64,000 nt of DNA from Cryphonectria parasitica EP155 (GCF_011745365.1 NW_024468913.1:3782001-3846000), one strand, 5' to 3'. Counted from the stretch's first letter, positions 12,001 to 22,473 are shown. Notes: generated from the sequence alone by a model not told the origin. A program made the numbers and translations.

Positions 12001-14898
12001 CCTCCCTCAGAAGAGGCCATCATGGATGACAACAACGATCTGCCCGGCACTGATACCGCGAGCAATCATTCGTCCCAGGGTTCTAGAAGCGTCAAGGTTT
12101 CTCTGCCCAATGAAGAGGGCTCGGCGCGTGAGGCGGTCTCCCGTGACTCCTCGCGCAGTGCTTCTCCTGAGACTGGTGAGCAGGCTCTCAAGGATGGCGG
12201 CAAGAAGCATTTAAAGAACGAGAAGGAGAAGGTGAGAGTGTGTAACAAGACGAGTGCCACAAGCTCTCGGACCATCACTCCAGAGAAACTTAAGGCAGGT
12301 GCGGCTGAAGTGGACAGTGTTGCTCAAGAGGAGAAAATTCCCAAGACCACCACTGGGGATATTCAACCAAAGGAGCCTGCCGAGAAGAAGACTTCTCCTG
12401 GTGGTTACCGCAAGTCCACATCTGACCTGGCGGTACCAGTCGAGTCTGTTGAGCAACCAATAGCCAAGTCTGGGTACAGGAAGACCGCCATCGACATCTC
12501 TTCAGCAGTCGAGAAAGTCTACTACCCAATGGAGACCGTCATCCGACACAAGCCGTCTCGCAGCACTCTACCAAGCGAATGGGCAGCTGACATGCCTCGC
12601 ACGGCGAAGAACTTGTCTCCTGCTAATAACAACACATTTGCCTCATCTGACACTAAGGAGCGCTTTGCCTCCATCCATGAAGATCTCCGCAGGGCGCAGA
12701 TGGTTTCGGTTGTGGAGAAGGTCTCAGAGGCCTTTTCGTCACCCAATGCGGCTTCTATGACCGACAATGCTGCTACTTCTGGTTTTGGCATTGATGCTGA
12801 GCTAGATAAACAGCCGAAGCAGGCGCAGAAGCAGAGGAAAAAGTCGAAGAGCAAGAAGGGCGGTAAGGCCCTTGGTGGCAAGTCCAACCCAGCGTCTCGG
12901 TCCCACACGCCAAACAATGTGGACGTTCGCGTTCCTTCGTCAGAATCAAACCGTCCTCCCTCGGTCGCTGCGTTGGTAGGTGACGCCACCACGTTGCGCA
13001 GTTCATCGCCTGTCATGCAGAACAACAACACTAACGACCCTTCTTCTGTTGGCTCCCAGCAGCCAAAGAAGAAAACTAAAAATAAAAACAAGAAGCGAAA
13101 GCCGACACAGTCTGCATCAGAATTCTCAGAAGGGCTGGCGAAGAGCGAAGGTTCTCAGGATACCAAGGATCAGGCAGTCTGTCCAGGATCGCCTTTGAAG
13201 AAGTCCAAGTCAACAACGGACGCTGATTCTGTTGAGATGGCTGGCAAGGATGCTGCTGAGTGCTTTCCTAACAATCACAGCACCAAGGTCGTTGAGCAGG
13301 TCCAAGGGCAGAACACTGGTGGCTACCGTTCCAACAATGGTGGCTCGCTGCGCATGAACAAGCAGCGCACGCCCAAGATGGTGGAGCAGAAGGACGGACC
13401 TCAGGACGGAAAGGAGACCAAGAAGCCAACCGACGATGCTGGCACCACGTCTCTAGCCACCATTTTTGAACCACCTGTTAAGGAGGAGCAAGCCAAGGGT
13501 GTCTCGCCTGACGCAAACCTTTTCGCGCACCAGAAGTTCACCATTGACCAGACGAGGAAGTCGAGCAACCAGCCCAAGATGCAAATCCACTCGGCAGGTC
13601 CATCTGCGAATCATCAACCCATGCAAGAGAAGGGCCAAGCTGGCAGCGCACCGAGCAACTCTCCACCCTTCCAACCTTTGCCTTCTCGAGCCGGCGCCTG
13701 GGCGGCCATCGTGAAGGGAGATGTTCAGAGCGGCAAGACCGATGATCCGTTCGTGACTGGCCCTGGCGAGGCGATGGCAATGAGCGACGACCCTCCTGTG
13801 AAAGGCGATAACATGAAGTCACCCCAGAAGGAGAGAGAGGCTGATGAGCAGTCCTCCAAGGACAAGCCTGCCTCACCCACTCTTTCTCCGAAGAAGGGGT
13901 CACGCCAGACCTCCAAGAACAAGGGCAAGAGCACACTCAACGCGGCGGTCCAGTCCTTCGTTCCCTCACGGGCGTCGTCTGCTGCTGCTGCTGCTTTGAA
14001 CGCGAAGCTCAACCCAAACGCGCAGTCCTTCACGGCCTCCATCCCGTCATCCCCTTCAATGAGCGTCATGTCTGGCGTCAGCCGCATGCACGGGAGCAGC
14101 ATTGCCGTGAACACCAAGAAGAACAACCGATCGCTTCACGCCAGCGACCCCACGCATAACGTCGAGGGCGGCGCCCACAAGGGTCACGCAAAGAAGCCTT
14201 CCCTTCCCGGCCAGCCCACTGGCATGGACAAGCGCTTCGTTACACCTGCCGAGCAGGTCGTTGATCCTACCGAGCTCTCGCAGCCTGGCCCTCCCACTAA
14301 GGAGAAGACGAAGACCGGGACCCGTCATGACACCCTTCCTGATCGCACTGGGGGATACCCAGAACTGCCCCTCATCGCGAGACCGAAGCCTGTGCCCGCG
14401 ATGCCCGTTACCGCTGCGAAGAAGATGACGACAACACCCGTCAAGAAAGCTGCCGAGGTCGTCTCTAATTCTCCGCCTCCAGTCACGCACGACAACTTCC
14501 CGACTCTAGACGAGGCGGCTAACACGGTTGCCAAGAAGCGTACCGCCAGTATCATCAAGGCCGGAGTGCCTGCAGTGCCTACTCCTTCCCAGGCGGCCAT
14601 GCCCGACGGTGGAAAGGCTGATACCACGCACAACATGGCTCAGCAGCTCGCTGTGAGTCATCAGCGGAGCGTCACTGCCCCTAGTACAACAAAGGCTCAG
14701 CAGCCCAGGCAGAAGCCTACGGAGGAACAGAAGCCACAGGACGGCAGCGCATGGCAGATAGTGGGGCCTGCCAGAAAGAACCCCGGTGGTATGGCTAGAG
14801 GTCACGGCAGTCGCGGTAGTCGGGGCGGGCGGTTCTGGCAACCCCGGGGTGCTCGAGGTGATCGTGGTTCCGGTGCTGAGGAGCGCAAGGGTGGCTGA
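9028..14898 (+). CDS. Large low-complexity protein with Cys cluster, RRM-like segment and RG-rich tail
   Basis: One uninterrupted exon encodes 1956 residues, with the start at the first ATG (ACAATGGCT). Residues 1-260 look folded, rich in Trp, Tyr and Asn. Residues about 490-690 are Pro/Gly/Met/His-rich. Around residues 733-757 five cysteines cluster (C..C....C.C..C), possibly a metal site. Directly after comes an RRM-like stretch of about 85 residues (SLFIALRG, then ALVTFQNDVDAIRAI). Residues 1060-1900 are mostly disordered Ser/Lys/Pro, with a basic patch (QRKKSKSKKGGK). The C-terminus is RG-rich (RGHGSRGSRGGRFW). These features suggest an RNA-binding or RNP-granule protein, but I do not recognise a named family. 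The length without an intron is notable among its intron-rich neighbours. Confidence 0.85.
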   Translation: MACSWAEQTSNLVEHNSILPRVPDPSSHPNGGGQNDKIKWNYVKLKGGMTMIEPVMGFYRNPPPLAKCRWTTNNGQHEPVMFEKNILKLPDRTLTKWNDEKLAAEASKYQELYWEEMKTLVRPESFEDLYEYFDSMTLWMNGAYNMWNLVNMLVTHAHNQMPLIRQEWKQAIDAYVYDFFYNHPYAYYNRQALCQWNGVGDPVNSIAFQNWPNFDLDGLNLEQENMAREALISQYIYLTGKQVNVPQYYPFFPRPVAENSDASRGAFNEVAPQLTAVTPAANTKPQKQATPLPVYERQGAALTVSGGANAKPVVAIGQPTTGRTSSPSAILTSIPEEPTTTANKAIETLTGSASSNPLELAEKTQDAAPKPQESAPKIVTKQATSERTEIIRDRKDSNGSSDKLFFNPDSSPDRLQVEGRSLSIVSAPDQGPEPMFDNTGAGNSKRCASEAPAVMRNRYETGQTNVQVREPSQVPAAVNMRRTSWQGPYKPASVQLCPMMEQGPPTDAHQHQHPNQTVPCQAQPMMGPSPPRSSYPPHHPQSTFGPPNAMMRPPPGPFSGPHGFYPGGGPPFTSGRDMTPGGRPLEMCHNQMPTRPPDMDTPQFGHPQGPPISMPPHLMGPPLQGLPKQSPPMYQENGYGPPTPRHNGGHTRFEGPGDKRNHNKKMGGRRDSVLSTGSRKVRDDPIHGAIYALKDARRGSSSNVSSGRAPSNGCDPDPEHGNVGVTSQCNNAWAQGRCYEELFACAFDECPCPRCAQATTSLFIALRGSTRIETQDLRNALMKQFAKFRPVSVKRKRSAPQALVTFQNDVDAIRAIQDACSKEDKTIKNLGVVGRVWYPLFSKHYTPNTSENPTGQPKQLFEVQSHMRSSDTRDRRDSNPFRSQPPTEQPIGRTFTDEPQGPIQHGSFAQPPPNMGQFPPPGFPAMNGVSYQPMGFMPPRTLWEPPASPRRQLSTAMSCAKVEQEHAATQPCLKTGQRTSEILMKEDWRSKPPSEEAIMDDNNDLPGTDTASNHSSQGSRSVKVSLPNEEGSAREAVSRDSSRSASPETGEQALKDGGKKHLKNEKEKVRVCNKTSATSSRTITPEKLKAGAAEVDSVAQEEKIPKTTTGDIQPKEPAEKKTSPGGYRKSTSDLAVPVESVEQPIAKSGYRKTAIDISSAVEKVYYPMETVIRHKPSRSTLPSEWAADMPRTAKNLSPANNNTFASSDTKERFASIHEDLRRAQMVSVVEKVSEAFSSPNAASMTDNAATSGFGIDAELDKQPKQAQKQRKKSKSKKGGKALGGKSNPASRSHTPNNVDVRVPSSESNRPPSVAALVGDATTLRSSSPVMQNNNTNDPSSVGSQQPKKKTKNKNKKRKPTQSASEFSEGLAKSEGSQDTKDQAVCPGSPLKKSKSTTDADSVEMAGKDAAECFPNNHSTKVVEQVQGQNTGGYRSNNGGSLRMNKQRTPKMVEQKDGPQDGKETKKPTDDAGTTSLATIFEPPVKEEQAKGVSPDANLFAHQKFTIDQTRKSSNQPKMQIHSAGPSANHQPMQEKGQAGSAPSNSPPFQPLPSRAGAWAAIVKGDVQSGKTDDPFVTGPGEAMAMSDDPPVKGDNMKSPQKEREADEQSSKDKPASPTLSPKKGSRQTSKNKGKSTLNAAVQSFVPSRASSAAAAALNAKLNPNAQSFTASIPSSPSMSVMSGVSRMHGSSIAVNTKKNNRSLHASDPTHNVEGGAHKGHAKKPSLPGQPTGMDKRFVTPAEQVVDPTELSQPGPPTKEKTKTGTRHDTLPDRTGGYPELPLIARPKPVPAMPVTAAKKMTTTPVKKAAEVVSNSPPPVTHDNFPTLDEAANTVAKKRTASIIKAGVPAVPTPSQAAMPDGGKADTTHNMAQQLAVSHQRSVTAPSTTKAQQPRQKPTEEQKPQDGSAWQIVGPARKNPGGMARGHGSRGSRGGRFWQPRGARGDRGSGAEERKGG

Positions 14899-15627
14899 AG
14901 CCATTGGGAAGGAAATGGCTGATGAATGCAGCAGATTGTGGTGGGCAAAGGGACCCGGCCATCCAAGGCGAATACGAAAAAGAAAAGCGTTGTGTGACGA
15001 TATCATTGAGATACCACTGGTTCAGGTTCAGGATGGGCAGAAACGAATGACAGAGGAACGGACGTGAGGAAAACGGGCTCGATGAATCACGATCCATGAT
15101 GCTCATTGGAAGTTGATAACGACCAGGGATAATGATGCACGGTCGACCATCGGTCATCAGGGCGTTTAACGAGAGAAATTTTTATGAGCATGGGGTTTTG
15201 ACTGAATTCCATGAGCAATCGGGAAGTTTTTGTCTATTGGGTCAGTCTGTAGAGTACAAAACAGTCATGAGAGAATCGAGTGAAGTTGATCACACTATAT
15301 GATCTTGTCGTCCTTGGCTTTACTATCTCCACCCTCACGACCCTCGATATTGATGTTCAGTAGTGATGGTGTGTGGCCTTGGCCTTTCAATTCGGTTTTA
15401 CTTTTGTTTTTTTACCTGGCCTCTTCTTATTCTCCCCTAGCATGGGACAGCTCTTCGTGTGGTTCCACCAGGGCTAACATTCCCCAGCTCAGCTCAGCCC
15501 AGCCCATAGGATCCCTTCCGCACTCTTCTTGGACGGACTCTCAGTTCCCAACAACCGTCAAACACGGCTCATATTGTTGTGTGTAGCTTCCACCTCGGCC
15601 CAAACGGTCCACTTGTCTGCCCGCCCG
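14899..15627. other. Intergenic region between convergent genes
   Basis: It contains the 3' ends of the large plus-strand gene and the minus-strand complex I gene. CT-rich tracts lie between 15320 and 15440. The short ORFs here show no protein character. Confidence 0.5.
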
Positions 15628-16290
15628 TCATGCCTTCTGCTGTACCAGCCCAGTCACCGTATCCTCGATTTGCTTGTCCGAGAGACCTATCGAGCAGCAG
15701 AGAAATATCAGCACACATCCATCCGATGCCCTAAAAAAAATTAAAAAATAACTCTACCGCTCCCATACTTCTCCTTTCCAGGCTTCGTCTTGGTCTTTTC
15801 TGCGCCGGCCGGGAAAGAAAGGAAGAAAAAAAAAGAGGATGGTTCGAGTTGGAACCGGTGTTGCAGGGCAGCTTTTTCCCCCTTACCTTCTAACGATTTG
15901 CTCTCCTCCTTGCCAAACTCATATCTCGCGTAGACCTTGGGCTGAGTCCCCTGTGCCTCGCGCAGCATGATGGGTGTGGAGGGGTTGTGCTTCTTCATTG
16001 TCGGGTAGGTCCTCGTCAGGAATGCCCTGTCGCGCGAGTGAGGGAAGAGTAGTTAGCAGACGGTTTCTCTTATCTATCTCCGTCTCTCGGAAAGAATGGC
16101 CCTCCATGGCGAGACAGAGTGAGAGAGCAAGGGAATGAGGGCAGGACTTTGGGCGGGAAGTGGTGGTGGTGGTGGTGGTGCTGCCGCTGCTGCTTGTGCC
16201 TTACCTGGTCGCGGCGCTCTGCTCTGACGTCTGGCAGAAGAGGAAGCGGACCTCCTTGAGGGACTTTGTGAACGCGTATTTGGTCGCCAT
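15628..16290 (-). CDS. NDUFA2: NADH:ubiquinone oxidoreductase B8 subunit (10.5 kDa, NDUFA2/NI8M)
   Basis: Exons 16290-16205, 16026-15887 and 15686-15628 give 94 residues, the normal family length. It is an accessory subunit of the mitochondrial complex I matrix arm, with a thioredoxin-like L51/S25/CI-B8 fold. Conserved parts are YAFTKSLKEVRFLFCQTSE, the RTYPTMKKHNPSTPIMLRE segment and ARYEFGKE. The short last exon supplies GLSDKQIEDTVTGLV. All three exons join in phase through GTAAGG donors and AG acceptors. Intron 2 (200 nt) is long for this window. Intron 1 carries a GGT microsatellite at 16161-16180. Because no single ORF shows the whole protein, ORF-based callers could miss it. Confidence 0.95.
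16161..16180. repeat. GGT trinucleotide microsatellite
   Basis: About seven GGT units sit in intron 1 of the complex I B8 gene. Confidence 0.9.
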
Positions 16291-17121
16291 CTCTGAACGG
16301 ACAGAGGGGAGGGTCAATTGGCCGACGTCGTGGGCTGTGGAGAAGCTGGCTGGACTCGTAAGGTGTGCCCTTGAACTGTAGCTAAACACATGCGCATATA
16401 CACACACTTCCCAAGTCTCGTAGCCGACGGCATGGGAACGTTTGACGGGGTCCCCACTGTTTGCATAGTCTCTATAATTGCATAAGTGACGTGCTAGGTA
16501 CCGGGGTGCCATGTTAACGTGTAACACATCCCGGCGGGCAGCGGCAGAATTGTTAGCAACGCGCGCCATTTGAGTGGTTATGCCCACAGCACCTTTTTCT
16601 TATCTCCGGGACAGCCGCTGCCAGGCTCAGCGCTGTGGTACGCTGCAAAGCTAGGGCCCCTACCCCCTCTACCCCAACTTCGTTTTTTCTTGCCCTCCAT
16701 CTGCCACCTAGGCGTTCAGCATTAGTTGCTTAGGGGGGTGCTTCCCTCCGTATCGCCCGCCCACAGCGTCCCCAAAAGACCCGAATTTGTCGCACAGCTC
16801 CTTTCATCGGACCCCGAATCGACGACGCGATAAGATTCACTTTCTCAACCTCTCTCTCGCCCTCTTTTTCTTACCTTATCTCTGTGTCACCATCACAAAC
16901 CCTCCGACCACAACTGGAAAGAAAACACTCCGCTCTTTTTTCTTCCTACTACTCTTCTTCTTCTTCATCCTCCCCAACAGGAAAGGCCAATTCTATTTTC
17001 CCAAATCTTCCAGCAAATAGAAACTCCGCGACCGGAACAAAAGAACACGGCGAGATATCAAGGAAGAAGACAGACAGACTTCAACAAGGGGAAAAAGGAA
17101 AGACAAAAAAAAGAAATAGAG
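16291..17121. other. Divergent promoter between two mitochondrial genes
   Basis: This 831-nt gap lies between the starts of the complex I B8 gene (-) and the pyruvate carrier gene (+). The carrier side is a CT-rich leader (16850-17000) followed by an A-rich run immediately before the ATG. No further gene is seen. A shared bidirectional promoter is possible. Confidence 0.5.
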
Positions 17122-17767
17122 ATGGCTCCCACATCCAACTTCGCCCGCGCCGCAAGGCCGCTCTTCTCGTCGACCTCGGCCGCCTTCCAAACCCGCGCCG
17201 CCTTCTCGCGCGCCTCGCCTTTTGCCCGCCAGCAGGCCTACCGCCGCCAGGAGTGGAGCCGGAGGTGGCAGAGCACCACGGCCGAGGGCGGCGCCCAGCA
17301 GAGCTGGTTCAAGCGCATGTGGGATAGCCCTATCGGCCTGAAGACGGTGCACTTCTGGGCGCCTGTCATGAAGGTATGTGCACATCCCTATAAAGACATA
17401 GACAGAGGAAGAGAGAGAGGAAGAGAGAGAGAGAGAGAGAGAGATTAGCTGACGACGATGACCTCTTCCTTCCCTTCCGCAGTGGGCCCTCGTCCTCGCC
17501 GGCGTCTCCGACTTCGCCCGCCCCGCCGAGAAGCTCTCTCTGACCCAGAACGGGGCCCTGACGGCCACCGGCTTCATCTGGACCCGCTGGTGCCTGATCA
17601 TCAAGCCCAAGAACTACCTGCTGGCCGCTGTCAACTTCTTCCTCGGCATCGTCGGCATCATCCAGGTCTCCAGGATCCTCCTCTACAACGCCAGCCAGAA
17701 GAAGACCGTCGAGGGCAAGGTGGAGGCCGCCGCCCAGGAGGTCAAGGATGCGGTCAAGAGCTCGTGA
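17122..17767 (+). CDS. MPC2: Mitochondrial pyruvate carrier subunit (MPC2-type)
   Basis: Exons 17122-17373 and 17483-17767 give 178 residues. The first 65 residues are Ala/Arg/Ser-rich, a mitochondrial presequence. The MPC domain starts at about residue 73 (SPIGLKTVHFWAPVMKW) and contains GVSDFARPAEKLSLTQ and the TGFIWTRW segment, both typical of MPC2/MPC3 proteins of the inner membrane that import pyruvate. A lysine-rich tail follows. The intron (109 nt) has donor GTATGT and acceptor CGCAG. It contains a GA microsatellite. Three membrane-spanning segments are expected from the family. The gene lies head-to-head with complex I B8. Confidence 0.95.
17406..17445. repeat. GA dinucleotide microsatellite in MPC intron
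   Basis: A purine tract of GA repeats with GG interruptions lies inside the only intron of the pyruvate carrier gene. Confidence 0.9.
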
Positions 17768-18993
17768 ACCCCGTCAGACGCTTGAAAACAGAGAGGGGCG
17801 AGGGAGAGTGTGTGTATGGACGGCATGGAGTTGCCTCGCCGGGACGGGGATGGGGCTCCTGCGAGGTCGGGAAATTACTCGAGAGTAGGAAAAGACCAGA
17901 TGGGGTAAGAAAAGCCGTTGAATCCCCAAGGGACAGGGGGGGAGGGGGTGAACGAGGTTAGGAGGAGGGAATGGGGAGCATGGCGGATACGTTGCGCAAA
18001 AGCAGAACATGACCGGCCTCGAAAGTCATGGAAGGCTGTAGGACATGGCTACCGATGACCTGGCGTGTGACGCAGGACGTTTCTTGCTTCCTTGAAAGTG
18101 ATATAATATTTCACAAGTGCGAAGGGGGCCACCCATTGTTCTCTATAGCCTTCCGTGTGTGTTCGCAGCCGGCGCGCTGCTGCCCCCTTGACAAAGAACG
18201 AGAAGGAAAGAGATCAATTATAGATGAATATTCCGTACTTAGTCGGTCGCTGGTTGGATTATTGATTGCTGACCGTGAGCAAATCTCTCGTGGTGCTGTT
18301 ACCTTCTCTTTCAGCCGCTTTTACCTGGGGGAGGAGCAGGCCTGTGTGTATTGCTGCATTACTCGGAATCTTGTATTTTCATTATCAAGTACGACTAGGC
18401 GCATGAGTCCTCCTCCACTAGACAGACAAAACATACCAGCCCAGTATGACCAGCACACACCCCATCCCGCCTCACGAGCGACACGCAGGCTTGAGAAACA
18501 CGCTGCCCAAGTTTCAGAACAAACTGCCCCCCTCATATAAGGTAATCAGAACGCCATTCTCGATTGCAAGGTCTCCTAAGCCATGACTCGAAAGGTAAAT
18601 TGTTTCCGTTTCCCCCTTAGTCCCAGTGCTGTGATAACTCAATTGCTTTCATGGTACTTGTATCAGTGTCATTGACGCGTATTAACTCGCCCGCCGCAAC
18701 CGCTTCCGCTTCCCATCATCCAAGATCGAGAGTCCTTCAGCCTGCGCGACTTTTCGTTTCGCCCGTCCGAATACTGGCTGGACTGTGTAAAGACACCTCG
18801 GCGGTAACCGTGAAAGCGAGCCCAACTTTTCTACTTCTCGAGGTTGAATTCTGCGCTCGGGCCATGCTTGCGCTGCCTCTCTTCCCCGATCTTCTGCCTC
18901 GTGCTGGGCTCTCGCTTTGTTGCTTCGCCACTGTAGTGTACAGGACAGCATCGCCAGCCTCTGTGCCAGAGTTCTTTTCGGCTGCGTTCCGCT
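17768..18993. other. Intergenic region
   Basis: It follows the pyruvate carrier gene and precedes the 3' end of a minus-strand hypothetical gene. Overlapping ORFs on both strands after 18650 look like frame shadows. I find no family signature. Confidence 0.45.
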
Positions 18994-19473
18994 CTAGGGT
19001 ATTTCCTCGTCCAGAGAAGGCTCAGCCTCAGACACCAGCGCATCAGTCGACATGTGCGGCGGAGACTCATGCAGAGCCTCGAGCAAGACTGCTGGCGGTG
19101 CTGCCTTGGTCAAAGGAACACATGTTCGCACAGGTGGGGGTGGCGAGACACTACGCGCCCTCATCATCATCTCCATCTCTGCTGCCTGCGTCGGCATATC
19201 GTAACTAAAGCTGCGGACAGCCGGCAGCATTTTCGGCCGCTGAGAATGCGCATGCTCCTCCACCTGTTGATACCGCTCCATGATCAACTGGCTTTTCTCC
19301 CGTTTCAACTGGCTCATTGATTTCGTCGAGGACAACGAGCTCACCCTACTCGTCGCCCGGCTTGAAGATAGCGAAGATGGTGTTCCTGGTCGTCCATGCG
19401 GGCCGGGAGTCGCCGCCCACCGTGCGACGGTACCGCTGCGGTCGGGGAGCCTCACAAGGCCGCGGTAGGTCAT
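18994..19473 (-). CDS. Hypothetical serine/arginine-rich small protein
   Basis: An ATG-initiated ORF of 159 codons. It has a Ser/Thr/Arg-rich N-terminal half, a charged helical middle (KREKSQLIMERYQQVEEHAHS), a PPPP stretch and an acidic end (SEAEPSLDEEIP). Composition is ordinary for a disordered fungal protein. The ORF starts only 85 nt after the stop of the chitin synthase activator on the same strand, so either the two transcripts are very close or this is part of the activator 3' UTR. A 185-codon ORF overlaps on the other strand but is rich in Cys/Leu/Phe shadow sequence. I recognise no domain. Confidence 0.45.
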   Translation of the reverse strand: MTYRGLVRLPDRSGTVARWAATPGPHGRPGTPSSLSSSRATSRVSSLSSTKSMSQLKREKSQLIMERYQQVEEHAHSQRPKMLPAVRSFSYDMPTQAAEMEMMMRARSVSPPPPVRTCVPLTKAAPPAVLLEALHESPPHMSTDALVSEAEPSLDEEIP

Positions 19474-19557
19474 GCCGTCGACGATTGAATTTTGCCTTGA
19501 TCCTGGCGCTGGTCTGGGGCCGACAGGAAGAGAGGGCGCTGTGACAGTTGTGACACA

Positions 19558-22473
19558 CTACATCACGCTGCACTCGCCCTCCTGCTGCTGACCGATCTTG
19601 CTACGCGTGATGCGTTCGCGCTGGCGAGGACCGTTCTTGCCAGAACGCTTGAGCTCTTCGAGGCGCTCGCGGGCTTTGGGAAAGTCCTGGGCTGTTTCCA
19701 AGTGTGTCAGTTCATCATCTCCACACCGTCGGTCGAAATCTACAAAGCGGCAGACTTACCGGCAGCTCTCCAGTACCACCTCTTCGCATCCTCCATGTTT
19801 GCAGGAACACCAATGCCCATTTCCGTAAAGTAGCCCATCGCGTATTCGGCCTTGGCCAGCCCTGCCATTGCAGCCTTGCGCGCCCACAGATATGCCTCAG
19901 TATCGTTCTGGCCCAGGACATTATCACTGCCGGTCAGATACCATCCGCTGAGAGCCAGCTCCGACTGGTGCTCGCCCTGCTCCGCCGCCTTGGAGTACCA
20001 CATAATAGACAGCCGCGGATCTATTGGGCAGCCCATGAGGCCATACTCGTACGCGCAGCCCAAGCGGAACTGGCTGAACTTGTAGCCGAGCTCCGCGCCC
20101 TGCTTGAAGAGCCGGAAGGCGTAGGCCGAGTCCCGGAGAATCACATCATTCGGCCCAGCGCTCTCGTACAAGAGCCCGAGTTCGTGTAGCGCATGGGGAT
20201 TCTCGGCGTCGGCAGCTTCTGCTGCGCGCTTGAGCCAGGAGATGGCCTCTCGAGGGTTCCTCTGCTGGCCTAGCAGTCCTTTCAGCAGGATCATGCCGAC
20301 CTTGTACATGGCTGGGGTGTCGCCCAGTGTTGCTGCTCGCTTGTACCACTGCATAGCTTTCAGGGGATCCCTCCGCGTGCCACCGCCTTCTTCGTTGCCA
20401 ATTTCACAGCACACTGCTGTACGGTATGCCGCTGCAGGATGTCCAAGCTTGGCTGCCGACTGATACAATGTGAACGATTCTTTGTTATCCGATTCTCCAA
20501 ACATGCCCTTTCCGATGGCATCAGCAAGCGTAAACATGGCCTCGGCATTCTGTGCGTTCGACAGCTTCTTCAGGATCTTCTGCGCATCCACCAAATAGCG
20601 CTCACGGACCTTCGCACGCGCTTTTGGATCAGGCAAGTTAGGCACAAGAACATCGGCCGCTTCTATCAGTCTCTTAGCCAGACGGAACGCAGACTGCTGG
20701 TCTTGCGAGTTGGCCTTGACCCTGTTCCTGAGTTGCTCCAACTCCTCTGCCGTGACGATCGGATCTTGTGAGCGCGCAGCACCTGGACGCACCGGACCAT
20801 TCTGCACGGAAGCAGAGGCAGGCGCCGGTGCCGGCGCAGGTGCCGGAGTGGGAGCTGCCGCTGGCAGGCCGCCGTAGTTACGCACAGGCGGTGGTTTATT
20901 GGCCAGCGAGCCCTGTATGTGACCTGCCCTTACAGGAGCGGGATGAGACGGCAGCCCATCAGCGTTAGGAGGCGAGGGCTGATGCCCTGGTCGCACTGGT
21001 GGTGTTCTTGAATTAACAGGCAGTCCTCCAGCAGATGGGCTGGGTCGATTCGGCATCTGGTCATACTGGGCCTGATAGCCCATCGACGGTATAGGAGGGG
21101 CATCCGGTGCCATTTCGAACACTGCTTGTTGAGACGCTCGCAGGTCAGGTTGCGACTTACTCTTGCTGAGCTCCGGGACCCTGTTCGGTCCCCTTTGTGC
21201 TTCTAGACCGCCATTTCGTAGAGACAAATCTAACGAATTGCGTCCTGCAGGCGCGGCGTCGAAGTTGGGCAATTCGGGTTCGGGTGGCAGCTGATTCTGG
21301 GGCGGGTAGCCATTGGCGCCTCCGTCGTCGTAGTATTCATCATAATAACCGCCCTCGTAATACTCTTGGCCATAGCCGTCGTATCCGTACCCTCCTTGAG
21401 GCGGTGGTGGCTGTTGCGGTGGTGGACCTCGCTGCTGAGGATACATGCCCTGAGGCGGTGGTCGGTGCGCGTGGGAGGTTGCTGGCCGGGGAGGTGGTGG
21501 CATTGCACGACCTATCTGGTTGCCATAGGGGACGGAATCTGCCCGCTGGGGTACAGGTACGTCAGGCGGTCCGTCCATGTGAGGCATCGTTCTCGTTCTC
21601 GACGGCGGTCCGAAATCTTGGTCTGGGTTCTCGCTATATCCTGCTCGTTGAGGCGGGGGACCCCTCCGCTGGTCTGGATAGCCCTGTGGCGGATAATTGC
21701 GTGGGGGGCCCGGAGGACCTCGCTGGGAGTCCATGGATGGTCTCGGGCCGTAGTCGTCATTGGATCGACCTCGCACGGGGGGCCTGCCTTTTGATTTCTT
21801 TGTATCAATATCCAAGGAGCCCATCTGGGTTAGGATTTGTTGCTCCGCATCAAGATTTGTTCTCCGCTGTTTGCCTGGAAATGTCGGGAATGGGCTGTCG
21901 CCGAATCCTGGCTGTCCTGGAGATTTTTGAGACTCGATGAGTGGCTGTCTCGGACGGTTCACTTGACCGTAGTTAGACGCATATGCCACGACCTTAAGAA
22001 AAACAGCAAACGCTGGTGAAAAACTTACTGAGCGGATCGGAGTTTGGGTGCGCAAAGGGCGGAGGCCGTCCCCTTCCTGGGCCAACTCCATTGTTGGGAG
22101 GGCGGCTAGGTCCTGAAGGTCCTCCAGCATAAGGTCCCCGATGACCATCAGCTGTCGGAGGTCGCGGGATAGGGCCACCACCACGGCTTCCGTTCATAGA
22201 CGGTCCTCTCACAGGGCCACCTCGCCCTGGCGCTGGTCCATACGGATCACGAGGAGGCGGTGGGCCGCGCTGGCCGTACCCATCGTCGTAGGGCGCCCCG
22301 TACCCTTGATCATAACCGTTCGATTCGTAGCCGTACTGATCATATCCATAGTCGCCCTGGTACTGATCATATTGGGGTTGTTGTTGTTGAGGTGGCCCGC
22401 CGCCATTGTACTGGCGCTGTGGCGGTGCTCGTGGTGGCCCAGGTTGACCTTGATAACCACCTTGATAGGCCAT
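19558..22473 (-). CDS. SKT5: Chitin synthase activator SKT5/CHS4 (Sel1 repeats, CaaX)
   Basis: Exons 22473-22029, 21961-19760 and 19691-19558 give 926 residues. The first 550 residues are disordered Pro/Gln/Gly/Tyr-rich, beginning MAYQGGYQGQPGPP. From about residue 553 a helical region leads into tandem Sel1-like repeats (for example KAMQWYKRAATLGDTPAMYKVG and AKAEYAMGYFTEMGIG). The last small exon encodes the tail ending in CSVM, a CaaX prenylation box. The protein should recruit or activate class IV chitin synthase (yeast Chs3) at the plasma membrane or septum through farnesylation. Introns have GTAAGT donors; the first uses a CAAG acceptor with a TCTAAC branch site. The frame continues upstream of the ATG only to a GTG. 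Gene symbol follows the yeast orthologue. Confidence 0.93.

Noticed and set aside
18651..19208. Plus-strand 185-codon ORF
   Set aside because: Overlaps the minus-strand hypothetical ORF and has shadow-like composition (many Cys, Leu, Ser, Phe).
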